A stretch of 64,000 nt of DNA, taken from NCBI GenBank assembly GCA_025200525.1, contig CM045758.1, positions 6,072,580 to 6,136,579 on the forward strand, written 5' to 3'. Below are positions 47,580 to 58,017 of this stretch, piece by piece (position 1 is the stretch's first letter; every line of letters starts with the position of its first letter). Position numbers and translations under genes: made by a program. Below the pieces are notes generated by a model, which made no database searches, was not told the DNA's origin, and was given only the letters and a program-made list of their open reading frames with translations. This stretch comes from Camellia lanceoleosa. Lineage: Eukaryota; Streptophyta; Magnoliopsida; Ericales; Theaceae.

Positions 47580-49000
47580 CACTACAAGAAATCTAGGCTA
47601 TTGTGACAAAATTTGGTGACAAAATTTTTTTTTGTCTTAAAATTTAACCCAAAGATGACGAAATATTAATTTTGTCGTTTGTTTTAATTTTTCTCAAAAG
47701 TATAGGAAACGAAAACAAAATTTCGTCTGCAAAAATGAGGCGCCAATTTCATTTGCATTGGCGTGAATTATATTAGCTCATTGGAGACGAACATTTTTGT
47801 CACAAAAAAAAAAAAAAAAAAAATTTGTGACGAACGTAATTCGTCGCCAATAAATTCCATACCTATTAAACGATGTTGTTACATATTTCCATTTATTAGG
47901 CGACAAATATATTTTTGTCTGGAAAGGATAAGTAATGGAAGACGAAAATATTTCGTCACCTATAAACACTCCATCATGCAGACAATGTCATTTCATCTTC
48001 CTATTAAATAGGCGACAAATATATTTTTGTCTCGGAAGAATAAGTTGTGGGAGACGAAAATATTTCGTCAGTAATAAATTCTAATTGATTGCGTGACGAA
48101 TATATTTTTCGTCTCATAAGGTTAAGTTGTGGAAGACAAAAATATTTCATCACCAATAATAAATTCTTTGTTCTGGTATTTAAGGATACAAAAATATTTT
48201 ATCACTAATCATTTGTGAGAAAAAATACAGAGAAACAAATAATAAAAAATTTGAAATTTTCAAAATTAATAGAAAACATTACCTTATTTAGTATAGAGTT
48301 TTCAATAATTAATTTTTAAAAATTGGTGATAAAATTTATTTTCGTTTTAGAACGTATCCCAAACATGACCAAATATTACTTTTGTCGTTTCTTTTAATTC
48401 TTCTCAAAACTATAGGAGACGAAAAAATAAATTAAATCGGGGAAAAAGAGGAGCCAATTATTTTAGCTCAATGGAGACGAACATTTTTGTCACAAAATTT
48501 AAAGATTTTTGCGACAAAAGGAATTCGTCACCAATAAATTCCAAACTTATAAGACGATGTCGTTTCATTTTCTTATTTATTTGGTGACAAATATATTTTT
48601 TGTCTGGGAATGATAAGTTATGGAAGACGAAAATATTTCGTCACCAATAAACTCTTCATGCTCATTTTATCTTTCTGTTCATTAGGCGACAAATATATTT
48701 TTGTCTTGGATGGATATGTTTTGGGAGATGAAAATATTTCGTCACTAATAAATTCTCCATGTGTCGTGTTGCATTTTTATTGATTGCGCGACGAATATAT
48801 TTTCGTCTCATAAGGTTAAGTTGAAGGACACGAAAATATTTCATCACCAATAAATTCTCCATCCCCACACAACGTTGTTTTTGTATTTTTGTTGATTAGG
48901 CAACGAACATATGAGTTTGAGACGAAAATATTTTATCACTAATTATTTCTCTTTATTAAAATGTCGTCAGAAACTAAGAGGCACTCTCACCTTAATCACT
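47580..49000. repeat. Left subterminal repeat region of the CACTA element
   Basis: Repeated blocks of gacgaaaatatttcgtcacc and ggcgacaaatatatttttgtc alternate in both orientations, with unit spacing of about 60-120 bp. The region has no coding content. The open frames here come from these repeats. Confidence 0.85.
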
Positions 49001-49312
49001 TACTTTCACACACACACAAATACTAAAATCGTGACCCGAAAAGACACCCTCTACAAACCCTCATTTTTCTCTCGCACTTGAGTCTCCCCTCTCACAAGTA
49101 TTGAAGCTGTGACTTGAGAAAACAATCTGTATAAACCATCTCTTCTATTTCGCACTGAAGCTCCTCTATTCTCTCTCACATTTAAGCCGTTTGTGCATGC
49201 AAACATTATTATCCAAGAAGACATTTTGTGCAAAGCTACTATTCTTTCTCACAGTAAACCCCTCTCCACAAAAAGAAAAAAATAATAATAATAATTAAAC
49301 ACGGAAACAAAA

Positions 49313-50000
49313 TATAAGAAATCTAGGCTATTATGACAAAATTTGGTGACGAAATTTTTTTTTTGTATTAAAATTTAACCCAAAGATGACAAAATATTAA
49401 TTTTGTCATTTGTTTTAATTTTTCTCAAACGTATAGGAGACGAAAAAAAATTTTGTCTCCAAAATTCAAGCGCCAATTTCATTTGCATTGGCGCGAATTA
49501 TTTTAGCTCATTGAAGACGAACATTTTTTGTCACAAAATATATATATATTTTGCGAAAAACATAATTCGTCACCAATAAATTCCCTACCTATTAAACGAT
49601 GTCGTTGCATATTTCCATTTATTAGGCGACAAATATGTTTTTGTCTAGGAATGATAAGTTATGGAAGACGAAAATATTTCGTCACCAATAAACACTCCAT
49701 CATGCAAACGATGCCGTTTCATCTTTATATTAAATGGGCAACAAATATATTTTTGTCACTAATTATTTGTCTTTATTAATATGCTATGGTTTTGTGTTTC
49801 GGAGCACTGAAACCGTGACCCCAAGAGACACACTCTGACCCTTATCACTCATTTCATGTGCACGGACACTCAAGTCGTGACCCAAGAAGACACTTCTTGC
49901 AAACCCTCATTTATCTCTCGTACTTGAGCCTACTCCTCTCTCACAAGTATTGAAGTCGTGAAGCAAGAAGACCCAAGAAGACACTTCCTGCAATCTATAT
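49313..50000. repeat. Second, internal copy of the left CACTA end
   Basis: From ataagaaatctaggctatta onward, this matches 47586-48000 in order, including the tttaacccaaagatgac and cattggcgcgaatta blocks. The terminal CACTAC is decayed (caaaat). Between and after the copies lies a cgtgacccaagaagacac minisatellite (about 49028-49260 and 49805-49995). This indicates internal duplication of the end or insertion of one CACTA end into another. Confidence 0.8.
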
Positions 50001-50136
50001 TTTTTTAGTGAACATTTTTTAATATTATATATATATATATATTTACTTTTTAAATCCCTTTAATTTAGATGAGAGCAAATTGCAGCAGTTGTCCCGGTAC
50101 TTTGGTCCTTGTGTCATGTAAATGGTATGTGCCATA

Positions 50137-50140
50137 TCTA

Positions 50141-50171
<31 letters not shown>

Positions 50172-50205
50172 ATCTATATCTATATCTATATCTATCTATA
50201 CTATA
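50137..50205 (+). repeat. (TATC)n/(TATATC)n microsatellite
   Basis: Mixed run of tatc and tatatc units. Confidence 0.9.
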
Positions 50206-50480
50206 TATTAAGCAATAGGGGATTTTTAACTCATAGGCCTTGTGAGAGCTCCAATATCCTAATCCTCATTTTCTATTTTTTTTGATTTTTTTCCTTTAAA
50301 AAAAAACTCAGCATTTATTAAATTCTCTAAAATCTTTTTGACTTCATTTTCAATGCTTGATTGGAAGAAAACCTATAGGCTAATGTGAACTCTACTATTG
50401 AATGTTTTAATTAAAGCCTATGCACACCAAATTTATTAATTGAGTCCCCCATCGTCAAATGAAAAATTCTGACATATTAT

Positions 50481-50522
50481 ATGTTTTGTCCACCTATATC
50501 TATATATAGGTGGACAAAACAT
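50481..50522. repeat. Perfect inverted repeat, 19-bp stem
   Basis: Arms 50481-50499 and 50504-50522 (atgttttgtccacctatat and its exact complement) enclose the 4-base loop ctat. Confidence 0.95.
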
Positions 50523-51263
50523 ATATATATCAAAAACAAAACAAAAAATTCAATAATAATAGCGTGACAATGTGATTTCAATGTTATTTAGGAAGTGTTA
50601 GTGGGCACAAGTGTATTATTCAAACATATTTGGATTCATGCGAAAATAATATCCCAATACTTACAACCAAACACCCCAAATTGAAGCTGAAAAATAGGAA
50701 AACAAAAAGCTACAAAAACACATTAAGAGGACAAAGAACATGAATATGATGGAATAACAACAAAAAAAAAACAACGTGAAAAGTTTAAGCCAAAGAAGTG
50801 ATTACACTAAAAAAACCAAAAAAAAAAAAATAAAAAATCATGAAAGGAGTAATAAAATGCATTCTACAGTCACCTACAAACCCACTCAGGTACTTATTAA
50901 TGCATCAACAAAATGTCTTTGACTACCACACGATTAGTCAAATAAATGTATATAACACATAAATATACAATATATATACATATATGTATACAACTTTCCC
51001 GCTCCTCTCTCTTCCGTCGAAAACTGCGTCTGACACGCGGTTTGCTTTTGCGCCGATTGGCCGACAAAAGTAGGTTTCATCGATTACCGCTCACCTCGAC
51101 TCTCTCTCCATCTTGTCTTCTTCTCTTCAGTATTATTCTGAATCAGCATCTTCAATTTTCTACTTATTCGTTCATTTCTCTTCCTTCCTCATCACTCTCT
51201 TCCATCTCCCTCTTCATCACTCTCTTTTGTTTCCTTTCTTGCTCTCTACATCTCTCACCACAC

Positions 51264-51857
51264 ATGGCCTCATCTCGTCCCCTCACTCTCTTTCCGGACC
51301 TCCATGATCCGAGCTCCTCTGGACCAAGTGTCCCTGCTCCTATCCCTCCTAACCTTCCTGGATCGAGTGCCCCTGTTCCCATTCTTCCTAACCTTCCTGG
51401 ACCGAGTGCCCCTGTTCCCATTCCCCCTAGCTTTCCTATGATATCAGTTGAGCAAATCATGGCTGCTCAATCTGACATTGAGGCCAACCACTTCACACTA
51501 AGTTCTTGCATGGAAACCGTGACTGCGGTTACCAAATTATCTCACCGGTTACAGAATAGAACCATTGAAGTACAAAAGCTAAACTCCCAACTTTCTCTGC
51601 TCCAGAGCATGTACAGAGATGCGCGAGCAGAAATTTGCGCCCTAAAGGCAGAGAACAAAGAGTTGAAGCGAAAGACCACCGTCATGACCCGACTCGGAGC
51701 ACCTCCGTACTTCACCTTTGACAACCAGCAGGGAGTCATATCCCTCGTCGGTCCTGCACATACTGAGGCAGAGCCTTCAAAGGTCAACCAAATAGGAGTC
51801 AAATCCCGGCGGTCCTCAAGACGTCTTGGCAGAGCCTTCAAAAGTCTCCCGAAGTGA
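51264..51857 (+). CDS. Small coiled-coil protein, family unnamed, copy 1 (C-terminus altered)
   Basis: 197 codons from the ATG in cacatggcctcatct, chosen because copy 3 starts with the same MASSR..LFPDL sequence. Layout: residues 1-65 are rich in Pro/Ser with three repeats of the PNLPG(S/P)SAPVPI type. Residues 68-140 are a predicted coiled coil ([52 protein letters not shown]). The tail contains [10 protein letters not shown] partial tandem duplication (51732-51785 repeated at 51796-51847) shifts the frame, so this copy ends FKSLPK. The nuclear-localisation-like DKKRK tail found in copy 3 survives out of frame at about 51850-51893. Function unknown. The coiled coil suggests dimerisation. Confidence 0.6.
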   Translation: MASSRPLTLFPDLHDPSSSGPSVPAPIPPNLPGSSAPVPILPNLPGPSAPVPIPPSFPMISVEQIMAAQSDIEANHFTLSSCMETVTAVTKLSHRLQNRTIEVQKLNSQLSLLQSMYRDARAEICALKAENKELKRKTTVMTRLGAPPYFTFDNQQGVISLVGPAHTEAEPSKVNQIGVKSRRSSRRLGRAFKSLPK

Positions 51858-51971
51858 CAAAAAAAGGAAGGGCTCGGCGGGAGAGTCGAGTAAGTGAAGT
51901 CGACATGTGGCTGTTATCCAAAACAAGATCTTTTTTTTTTTTTTTTTGCTGCTGTTGTTGCCTCTGTAATC

Positions 51972-51999
51972 GGGGATGTCATCCCCTGACTTCAATAAA
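51972..51999 (+). promoter_or_regulatory. 3' hairpin and polyadenylation signal of copy 1
   Basis: ggggatgtcatcccc (51972-51986) forms a 6-bp stem, and AATAAA follows at 51994. The same arrangement lies after copy 3 (54237-54262). Predicted 3' untranslated element. Confidence 0.5.
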
Positions 52000-52952
52000 A
52001 TTAGTTTTGCTTTGCCCTTTTTGTTTTACACAACTATGGCTTAATTCCATTATAATGTTAATTATGAATCATTGCGATATTGATTGATATTATTTTAATT
52101 ATGATTTAAAAGATTTTTAATTATACATTATATGATTTTTTTTATGACTCAAATTTTTTTTTTTTAATTATGACTGAAAATAATTCAATCATTACATTTG
52201 TGATAATTAACCCCACAAATGTAATAATTTACTTACTATAGCATGACTCATATTTGGAAATTCTATATTTTTTTAGTTAATTTGAAAGTGTCAACCAACT
52301 GGGATCAAATAATGAAAGCCAAATTGGAGATGACTTAGAGGTCAATGGCAGCACAAATGAGTACAAAGAAGAAAAAATGAGCAATTTCTAAAAAGATGAC
52401 AACACCACTAAATTAGATTCAAGATACAGTGCTAAGACAAACAAAAGGGTTTTGAAATTTAAAGATAAATTATAAGATAAATTAAAAGATAAATTATAAA
52501 TATATATTTTAAAATTTACTTAAAATACAAATTATCCTTTATAGTTTGAAAATTATAAATATTTTTTTTTAAAATTCTTAATTTAACAAAATTAATAGAA
52601 AAAATAAAAATTTTAATTGCTCTTTTAGATAACAATAAAATTATTTGAATTGTAATTAAAATATATTTTTAATATCATTAAAAAATATTTATTAACTTGA
52701 TAATTTATTAATAAAAAATAATTATTTATTATGTAATTAAAAACTTAAAACAGTGTAGTGGAAAAATTATATGACACAATTTATATTTTAAATTAAAGAG
52801 GAAAGTTGCCGACTCAACATAAAGCAACATGAGCAATGTCGGTAGAGAAGAAATGAAAAAAAGAAAAAAAATGGAAGGAAGGGGAATAGCATAAGGGTTG
52901 TTTGGATAGAATGTTAGAAAAATGTAGTACCAATTTCCACGAAAAAAATAAA
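52000..52952. other. AT-rich spacer inside the CACTA element
   Basis: Mostly AT-rich. A coding-like stretch on plus at about 52283-52391 (SNNESQIGDDLEVNGSTNEY, then a stop) may be a further captured exon from an unrecognised gene. Confidence 0.4.
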
Positions 52953-53245
52953 TTAACCTGTCTCACCGTCTGCAAAACAAGGCGTGTGAGGTATACCAGG
53001 TCAACGCCCAACTGTCTCTACTCTAGTGTATGTACAGAGATGCACGGGTAGAGATTTGTGCCTTGAAGGCTGAAAACAAGGAGCTGAAAAGACACTCCAC
53101 CTCTATGGCCCGATTTGGGGCATCTTCGTACCTCGCCTTTGATAGTCGGCGGGGAGTCGACTCTGTTGGCGGAAACACTGTGGTCGTTCTTGATGGAAGT
53201 ACGGGAGCAGGGTCTTCGAAGATTGACGACAAAAAGAGTATTATG
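52953..53245 (+). pseudogene. Small coiled-coil protein family, copy 2, broken
   Basis: Aligns with copies 1 and 3 from LSHRLQNKA through [20 protein letters not shown] to SSKIDDKK. The N-terminal third, including the start, is absent. A TAG at about 53018 replaces the Gln/Ser codon before the MYRDAR block. The basic tail is interrupted after DDKK. It lies between the two longer copies on the same strand, so the three form a tandem family. Confidence 0.82.
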
Positions 53246-53532
53246 ATGTCTACGTATACTCTAAGACTATTTAACTATATTTGTAAGAATATATTTTATT
53301 TTTTTTATTGATTGGATAAACAAAAAAAGGATAAACAAAAAAAAAAGTAAATAAACAAAAAATTGATAAATATTTGATATAAAAACAAAAAATAATAATA
53401 AAAAAACAAAAAAAACAAAAAAATAAAAAAGAATACAAAAAAATAATATAGTATGGCCGGGGGGATTTTTGGAGGGAAGAGATAAAAAAAAAGAATACAA
53501 AAAAATTTCTTCTTTCCTCTTTCTTCCCATAC
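53246..53532. other. A-rich spacer before copy 3
   Basis: Dominated by aaaaaac and aaaataa runs. Minus-strand frames here are Phe/Tyr-rich artefacts of that composition. Confidence 0.7.
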
Positions 53533-54057
53533 ATGGCTTCGTCTCGCCATCTCTCTCTGTTTCCGGATCTTAATGATCCATCGAGCTCCTCTGGGCCAAG
53601 TGCCCCTGCTCTTACTCATCCCAGTCTTCCTACACTATCAGTTGAGCAAGTGATGGCTGCTCAAACTGATATTGATGCTAACCACCTCACACTGAAGTCG
53701 TGTATGGAAACAGTGGCCGCGGTCACTAATTTGTCTCACCGTCTGCAAAACAGGACGAGTGAGCTACATCGGGTTAATGCCCAACTTAATCTGCTTCAGC
53801 AGATGTATAGGGATGCACGAGCGGAGGTTTGTGCGCTGAAGGCAGAGAACAAAGAACTGAAACGGAAGACTACCTCCATGGAGAGTAGAGAGGTAAAACG
53901 ACAGACCATTTGTCTGGACCAGTTCGGAGCGCCGGCGTACTTTTCCTTTGATGGTCGGCGAAAAGTGAACTCTTTTGCCGGAAACATTGAGGCAGGGCCT
54001 TCGAAGGCCGATGACAAAAAGAGGAAGAGCTCGGCGACGGAAGAGCCGAGTAACTGA
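53533..54057 (+). CDS. Small coiled-coil protein, family unnamed, copy 3 (most complete)
   Basis: 174 codons in one open frame. Layout: residues 1-35 Pro/Ser-rich ([20 protein letters not shown]); 36-118 predicted coiled coil with regular Leu/Met spacing ([58 protein letters not shown]); a short segment [15 protein letters not shown]; then a basic tail [11 protein letters not shown] that looks like a nuclear localisation signal. Copies 1 and 2 diverge mostly in the N-terminal repeats and the tail, and the coiled coil is the best kept. The arrangement could suit a DNA-associated dimer, but I cannot name a family. It may be a captured host gene or an accessory protein of the transposon. Expression is not shown. 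Confidence 0.65.
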   Translation: MASSRHLSLFPDLNDPSSSSGPSAPALTHPSLPTLSVEQVMAAQTDIDANHLTLKSCMETVAAVTNLSHRLQNRTSELHRVNAQLNLLQQMYRDARAEVCALKAENKELKRKTTSMESREVKRQTICLDQFGAPAYFSFDGRRKVNSFAGNIEAGPSKADDKKRKSSATEEPSN

Positions 54058-54236
54058 AGCTGGCATGTGGCCGGCACCGGCGAAGAAGAAGAAGAAGAAC
54101 AATGATCTGTTTTTTTTTTATTTCTTTTTCTGGACTTTGTATTTTATTTTATTTTTTTATTTTTCTGGGTTTGTTTTTTTGTATTTCTTTTTTTTTTGTA
54201 TTTCTTTTTTTTTTTTTTTTTTGAGTCTTTGTAATC

Positions 54237-54262
54237 GGGGATGTCCTCCCCTAACTTCAATG
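54237..54262 (+). promoter_or_regulatory. 3' hairpin of copy 3
   Basis: ggggatgtcctcccc forms a 5-bp stem, preceded by gtaatc and followed by taacttcaatgaaatcag, closely matching the region after copy 1. The AATAAA hexamer is AATGAA here. Confidence 0.45.
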
Positions 54263-54299
54263 AAATCAGTTTCTTTTTTTGTTTTTTGCTCATCACTGG

Positions 54300-54865
54300 C
54301 ATGACTGGCATTGAACTTAAATAATAAATAAATTGTGATAAAATTGTGAGACTTAAATTTTAAATTTCAATCTTTTTTATTTTCATAATTTGCATAAAAA
54401 ATTTAACTATGATAAAATTGCATCCTTTATTAAAAAATTATACCACACTCCTTTATTAATTTGAAATCTAAAACTAAATAGAGCCTAAAATAATTGGAGG
54501 GAGATTTCAAATTTTGGAGTGATTAAAAATAAAATTAGCGCCTAAAATATTTAGTGGCCAATTGTTATTAATTATTCTACTACTCTCCCAGTCCCCTCCC
54601 ATTTCACTCTCTCATCATAATTAAATTATTTTTATAAAAAATCTTAAAAACATAATTAACTAATTAACTTCTCCCATACACTAATTAATTTATAAAATTC
54701 GAATTAACTAATTAACTAATTACACTAATTAATTAATTTATTTTCCTAATTAGATCTCTAAGGCACCGTTTCCTAATTAGAAATAAATAAGAAACACCAA
54801 AAATTTAGGGGGAAATTTGAAACAAGGAGGGGGGAAACACCAAGTAGAAATAAATAAGAAACACC
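54300..54865. other. AT-rich spacer between coiled-coil genes and captured fragments
   Basis: Contains repeated aattaactaattaa motifs (54650-54745) and a short direct repeat gaaacaccaag (54792, 54833, 54859). No coding signal. Confidence 0.5.
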
Positions 54866-55115
54866 AAGTTCGCCTTTTTTCCTCCGAACCCACCTTCATA
54901 CAAGCTGATCACAACTCTTCTCTACTCTCATGGAAACACCAAGTGGAAGTACTGAAATTACCGACTCGTAAAGGGACAGAGGTAGTGGCGGTGTACATAC
55001 GACACCCTATGGCGACCTCAACTCTTCTCTACTCTCATGGTAACGTCGCCGATCTGGGTCAGATGTATGATCTCTTCATCGAATTGAGCATCCACTTGAA
55101 AGTTAATCTCATGGG
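54866..55115 (+). pseudogene. Captured first-exon fragment of an ABHD17-like alpha/beta hydrolase
   Basis: ABHD17-type serine hydrolases remove fatty acyl groups from membrane proteins. 54866-54915 encodes [14 protein letters not shown], the conserved N-terminus of plant members. After a frame change, 54940-55115 encodes [49 protein letters not shown] and LMG, then a donor-like GT at 55116. The HGN motif is present. The nucleophile and other catalytic residues lie in exons not captured. A copy of actcttctctactctcatgg (about 54911) duplicates 55022-55041 and has replaced the original sequence between the two parts, which causes the break. Confidence 0.85.

Positions 55116-55118
<3 letters not shown>

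Positions 55119-55154
<36 letters not shown>
55119..55154 (+). repeat. (CT)n microsatellite
   Basis: Lies immediately after the ABHD17-like donor. Confidence 0.95.
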
Positions 55155-55157
<3 letters not shown>

Positions 55158-55261
55158 AATCTCTGTGAATCTTCTGGCATTAGGGTTTAGTTGGAATGTC
55201 ATCAATTTTTTGCAAATTTATTTACTTTAGAGGTTATCTCTACTGATATCTGAGGCTGTGG

Positions 55262-55554
55262 GTGATTTTGGTTGTTAATTGTGGGTCTGATCTCGAGACT
55301 AATGTTGTTTCGGATTCTCTGAGGTTGTCCTCGGCGGCGGACTCAGATTACTCTGCTGATATCGAAAATGGGGTTCGTGAAATCAAGGTTCATTTGGGGA
55401 GAGTAGAGAGAGATTGTCGAATTTGTCAACTCAGTTTGGAGACTACTAATCCAGAGTCTGGAATTGCAATCGAATTGGGTTGTTCTTGCAAGGATGACTT
55501 GGCTGCTGCACATAAGAGTTGTGCTGAAGCTTGGTTCAAGATTAAGGGAAATAA
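55262..55554 (+). pseudogene. Captured exon of a RING-CH (RINGv) E3 ligase-like protein
   Basis: RING-CH proteins are membrane-linked ubiquitin ligases. The open segment ends with RDCRICQLSLETT, IAIELGCSCKDDLAAAHKSC and AEAWFKIKGN, then a donor gtgagt at 55555. The first four cysteines, the histidine and the next cysteine of the C4HC3 zinc site are present. The last cysteine pair (TCEIC-type) should be in the next exon, which is absent. The acidic stretch before the RING (residues 25-40) suits the family. The fragment would not fold a complete RING. It lies 146 bp after the ABHD17-like fragment on the same strand. Confidence 0.85.
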
Positions 55555-55576
55555 GTGAGTCAAAAATCATAGCTCG

Positions 55577-55614
<38 letters not shown>
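55577..55614 (+). repeat. (CT)n(AT)n microsatellite
   Basis: CT run followed by an AT run, near the RING-CH donor. Confidence 0.95.
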
Positions 55615-55615
<1 letters not shown>

Positions 55616-56033
55616 AATTTTTAATTTAATTGCATTATTTGATTAGTGTCTTTTTTTATTTTTATGTTTTTATGATGAATTTGATATACCCAGGTTTAGC
55701 TTAGTTATGCAAGTTTTGATTTTTATGAAATGTGTGAGTCAGTGAATACCTCTGTTTAAGTTTATGCTTATCTTCTTGAGTCAGTGAATACCTCTATTTA
55801 TGCTTCCAAGTTTTGAACTTATTTTGATGTTTTTCGACTTTCAAAGAGTTTTACAGTAACTTAATTGAGTCATGTTTTCAAAATAATGGTTACTGACAGT
55901 GATTAAGGAAGAACCTTGTTACTTCTGAACTTAGAATTTACTGATTTCAAGCCTATTGCTCTCCTCTGCAAAAAGGTTCTTCCTTATCTACCATTTGTTT
56001 TGAATAACAATATATGTTGTCACCTCTTTCCAG
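55615..56033. other. Intron-like AT/T-rich spacer
   Basis: No coding signal. It contains a direct repeat (gagtcagtgaatacctct near 55734 and 55779) and ends in a pyrimidine tract plus cag before the fumarase exon. Confidence 0.55.
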
Positions 56034-56099
56034 AAAATTGGTTATGACAATGCTGCAGCAGTTGCCAAGAAAGCCCACAGGGAGGGAAGCACTCTGAAG
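56034..56099 (+). pseudogene. FUM1: Captured fumarase exon fragment
   Basis: Fumarase interconverts fumarate and malate in mitochondria. The 22 codons read KIGYDNAAAVAKKAHREGST and LK, matching the C-terminal domain of plant class II fumarases. They are bordered by an acceptor (ctctttccag) and a donor (gtgatg), so it looks like a genuine exon copied with its intron flanks. No other fumarase exon is visible nearby, so it is an isolated fragment. Confidence 0.85.
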
Positions 56100-57653
56100 G
56101 TGATGGCCTTTTCTAATTTCTTTGCAATGCCAGGGTGTCTTTTTGCTGTTCGATTATATATCCATGACTAAAATTTATCAGAACTTGACTTTAACCTAAT
56201 TAATAAAAACTTAAAAATTCTGACACACTCAAATTATAAGTAGGTTCTAAATATAATACGCTGAAGCTGTCAATATTTTGGATTGAACTTGTAACTTTGT
56301 AAGACTTGGCAACAACTTCACAGATTGTTGTTCTACTCTTTTTTATGATTTGTTGTTCAACATTTTATTTATAAGTAGTCTATTTAGGCAAGCATATCAC
56401 TTATCCTAAAAAACATTTTATGTGTAAAATTGACTTCTCCTTCTCTGTGTTGAACAATTTATTTATATGCCATTTAGAATTTGGTGTTGAACAATTTATT
56501 TATATGCCACTGAAGGGTGTCCTCAATCAACTAAGGGTCACAGCAGGTCACTCCTTTACTACCTACTAGCCTCATAAGAATCTGACATCTGTTGAGGAGG
56601 GTTGACCTGAGGTCGAAAGTGAGGGCAAACCACTCTTATATCTGATTGCCCAAGTTATGATCTACAAAACATATCTCAAATAATTGGATTTAGGGATCCC
56701 AGTTTTGCATATAATTCTAACCAGTACCTAACTATAAACCAACCCATTGAAATGTCTAGGTCAGATATTGACCAATTCAACTAGCTGATCCAGTTGAGGT
56801 TTCTATCAGTGGGTGAAACCAACTTTCTTACGCTGGTGAGCCAAGAGAAAAAAGGTGGAAGATTACTGGATGGACAGTGTTCATCGTATGGACAAAGAAA
56901 TAGTTCAGATAACACGTAAAATAGTTAATTAAGAACCAGAGAACTAACCAAGGTAAGGTATTTACAGTCTTGTTGCTTAAGAATTTTGAATATTTGGGTG
57001 GCCATATCCATTGTCATCATGATGCTATCAACCCACTATTTGATGAATGCATGCCTACAAAATTTTAATTAAAAAAATTACTCAAAGATATCGCTATTAA
57101 CAATTGTTTGGTACGAGGATTCACGTAACAAAGATCGATAAGGAATTCATGGATCAGAGCAATGGTTAAGCAATCAAAAAATATCCTTCATTTTCATAAC
57201 AGCAGCTACATGTCCAATGCTATGTTGTCTGGAATGTAGATCATTCCACTACATGAAATGAGAAAGACAATATTGGTGTTCAAAACATAGTTGTTCTTTG
57301 CCTACATGGTGAGTAATTAGGTTGTTAAACATCCAGGAGTAGTATTGGTGTCTAGGGGCTTGATTGGTCAGCTAGTTGTCTCTAAGGAATTTGGCTGGAT
57401 AACTTTTTTGATTAAGTTGCAGTTTTATTATGCCAGGTAGTTGTCTCAATATGATGTACATGTTTATAGGATTTAATTGATTTTTGCAAAGATACAAGTT
57501 TGCAATCCAGTGTTGCTGTCACTAGAAATGCCACTATTAAACTAATTGGTGCTTTACATATATGTTGGTCCAAGTAACTTGTAATTTGGTTTGTGAAAAC
57601 TAGGGATATGTTGAGTTAAGGATAAGAATTCTAAGATGCACCTGTTGTTGCAG
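56100..57653. other. Long spacer between fumarase and MOR1 fragments
   Basis: Intron-like sequence with short frames only. It may include introns copied with the fragments. A direct repeat gttgaacaatttatttatatgcca occurs near 56447 and 56486. No further exon was recognised. Confidence 0.5.
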
Positions 57654-57878
57654 ACATCAAGGGATTTCTTTCAGATGTCAAACCTGCTCTTCTAAGTGCA
57701 CTTGAAGCTGAGTGTGAAATAAATCCAGTGTGAAATAAATGGGACTTGCAGTTGAGAAGTCTAGGTGCCTTACATCACTACTGCTTTGATGGATGCGAAG
57801 CTTGGCACGGAAGGGCGCAAGGATCTTTTTGATTGGCTATCAAGGCAACTTAGTGGATTAAGCAATTTTCCTGATGCT
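57654..57878 (+). pseudogene. MOR1: Captured MOR1 microtubule-associated protein fragments
   Basis: MOR1 (XMAP215/TOG family) promotes microtubule growth in plants. 57654-57728 encodes FLSDVKPALLSALEAE and CEINP; 57765-57878 encodes PYITTALMDAKLGTEGRKDL and FDWLSRQLSGLSNFPDA, both from the TOG-repeat region, then a donor-like gtaaat. An acceptor (ttgcag) precedes the first part. In the parent protein the two pieces are separated by well over a hundred residues, so the stretch between has been deleted or the exons were joined. A stop after INPV breaks the frame. Confidence 0.88.
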
Positions 57879-58017
57879 GTAAATCTGAATTATGTATTGT
57901 TTCAAATTGTTATGCTAGATGGATGTGACTTGTGAATGAAAACTTAGAATAGTTGTATTGTGTCGAATGTTAATGAATTATGTATTGTGTCAAATGTCAA
58001 ATGTTAATCATAATTTT
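57879..58017. other. Spacer after the MOR1 fragment
   Basis: Short AT-rich sequence with a repeated gaattatgtattgt motif leading into the right subterminal region. Confidence 0.6.

Larger units (their letters stand above)
50001..51263 (+). other. AT-rich spacer and upstream region of coiled-coil copy 1
   Basis: Contains a (TATC)n tract (50137-50205), a perfect 19-bp-stem hairpin (50481-50522) and TA-rich sequence at 50955-50990 that could serve as TATA. A pyrimidine-rich leader follows (about 51095-51260), like a plant 5' untranslated region. The upstream open frame beginning at 50946 is in phase with the gene but is probably leader. Confidence 0.5.

Noticed and set aside
50946..51263. N-terminal 106-codon extension of coiled-coil copy 1
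   Set aside because: The extension is Leu/Ser/Phe-rich read from a pyrimidine-rich leader and is absent before copy 3, which starts at the shared MASSR.
53267..53619. Three Phe/Tyr-rich minus-strand frames
   Set aside because: They translate an A-rich tract and the reverse of the coiled-coil gene start.
55262..55558. A complete RING-CH gene of 98 residues
   Set aside because: The apparent stop lies in the intron donor (gtgagt), and the last cysteine pair of the zinc site is missing, so it is an exon fragment.
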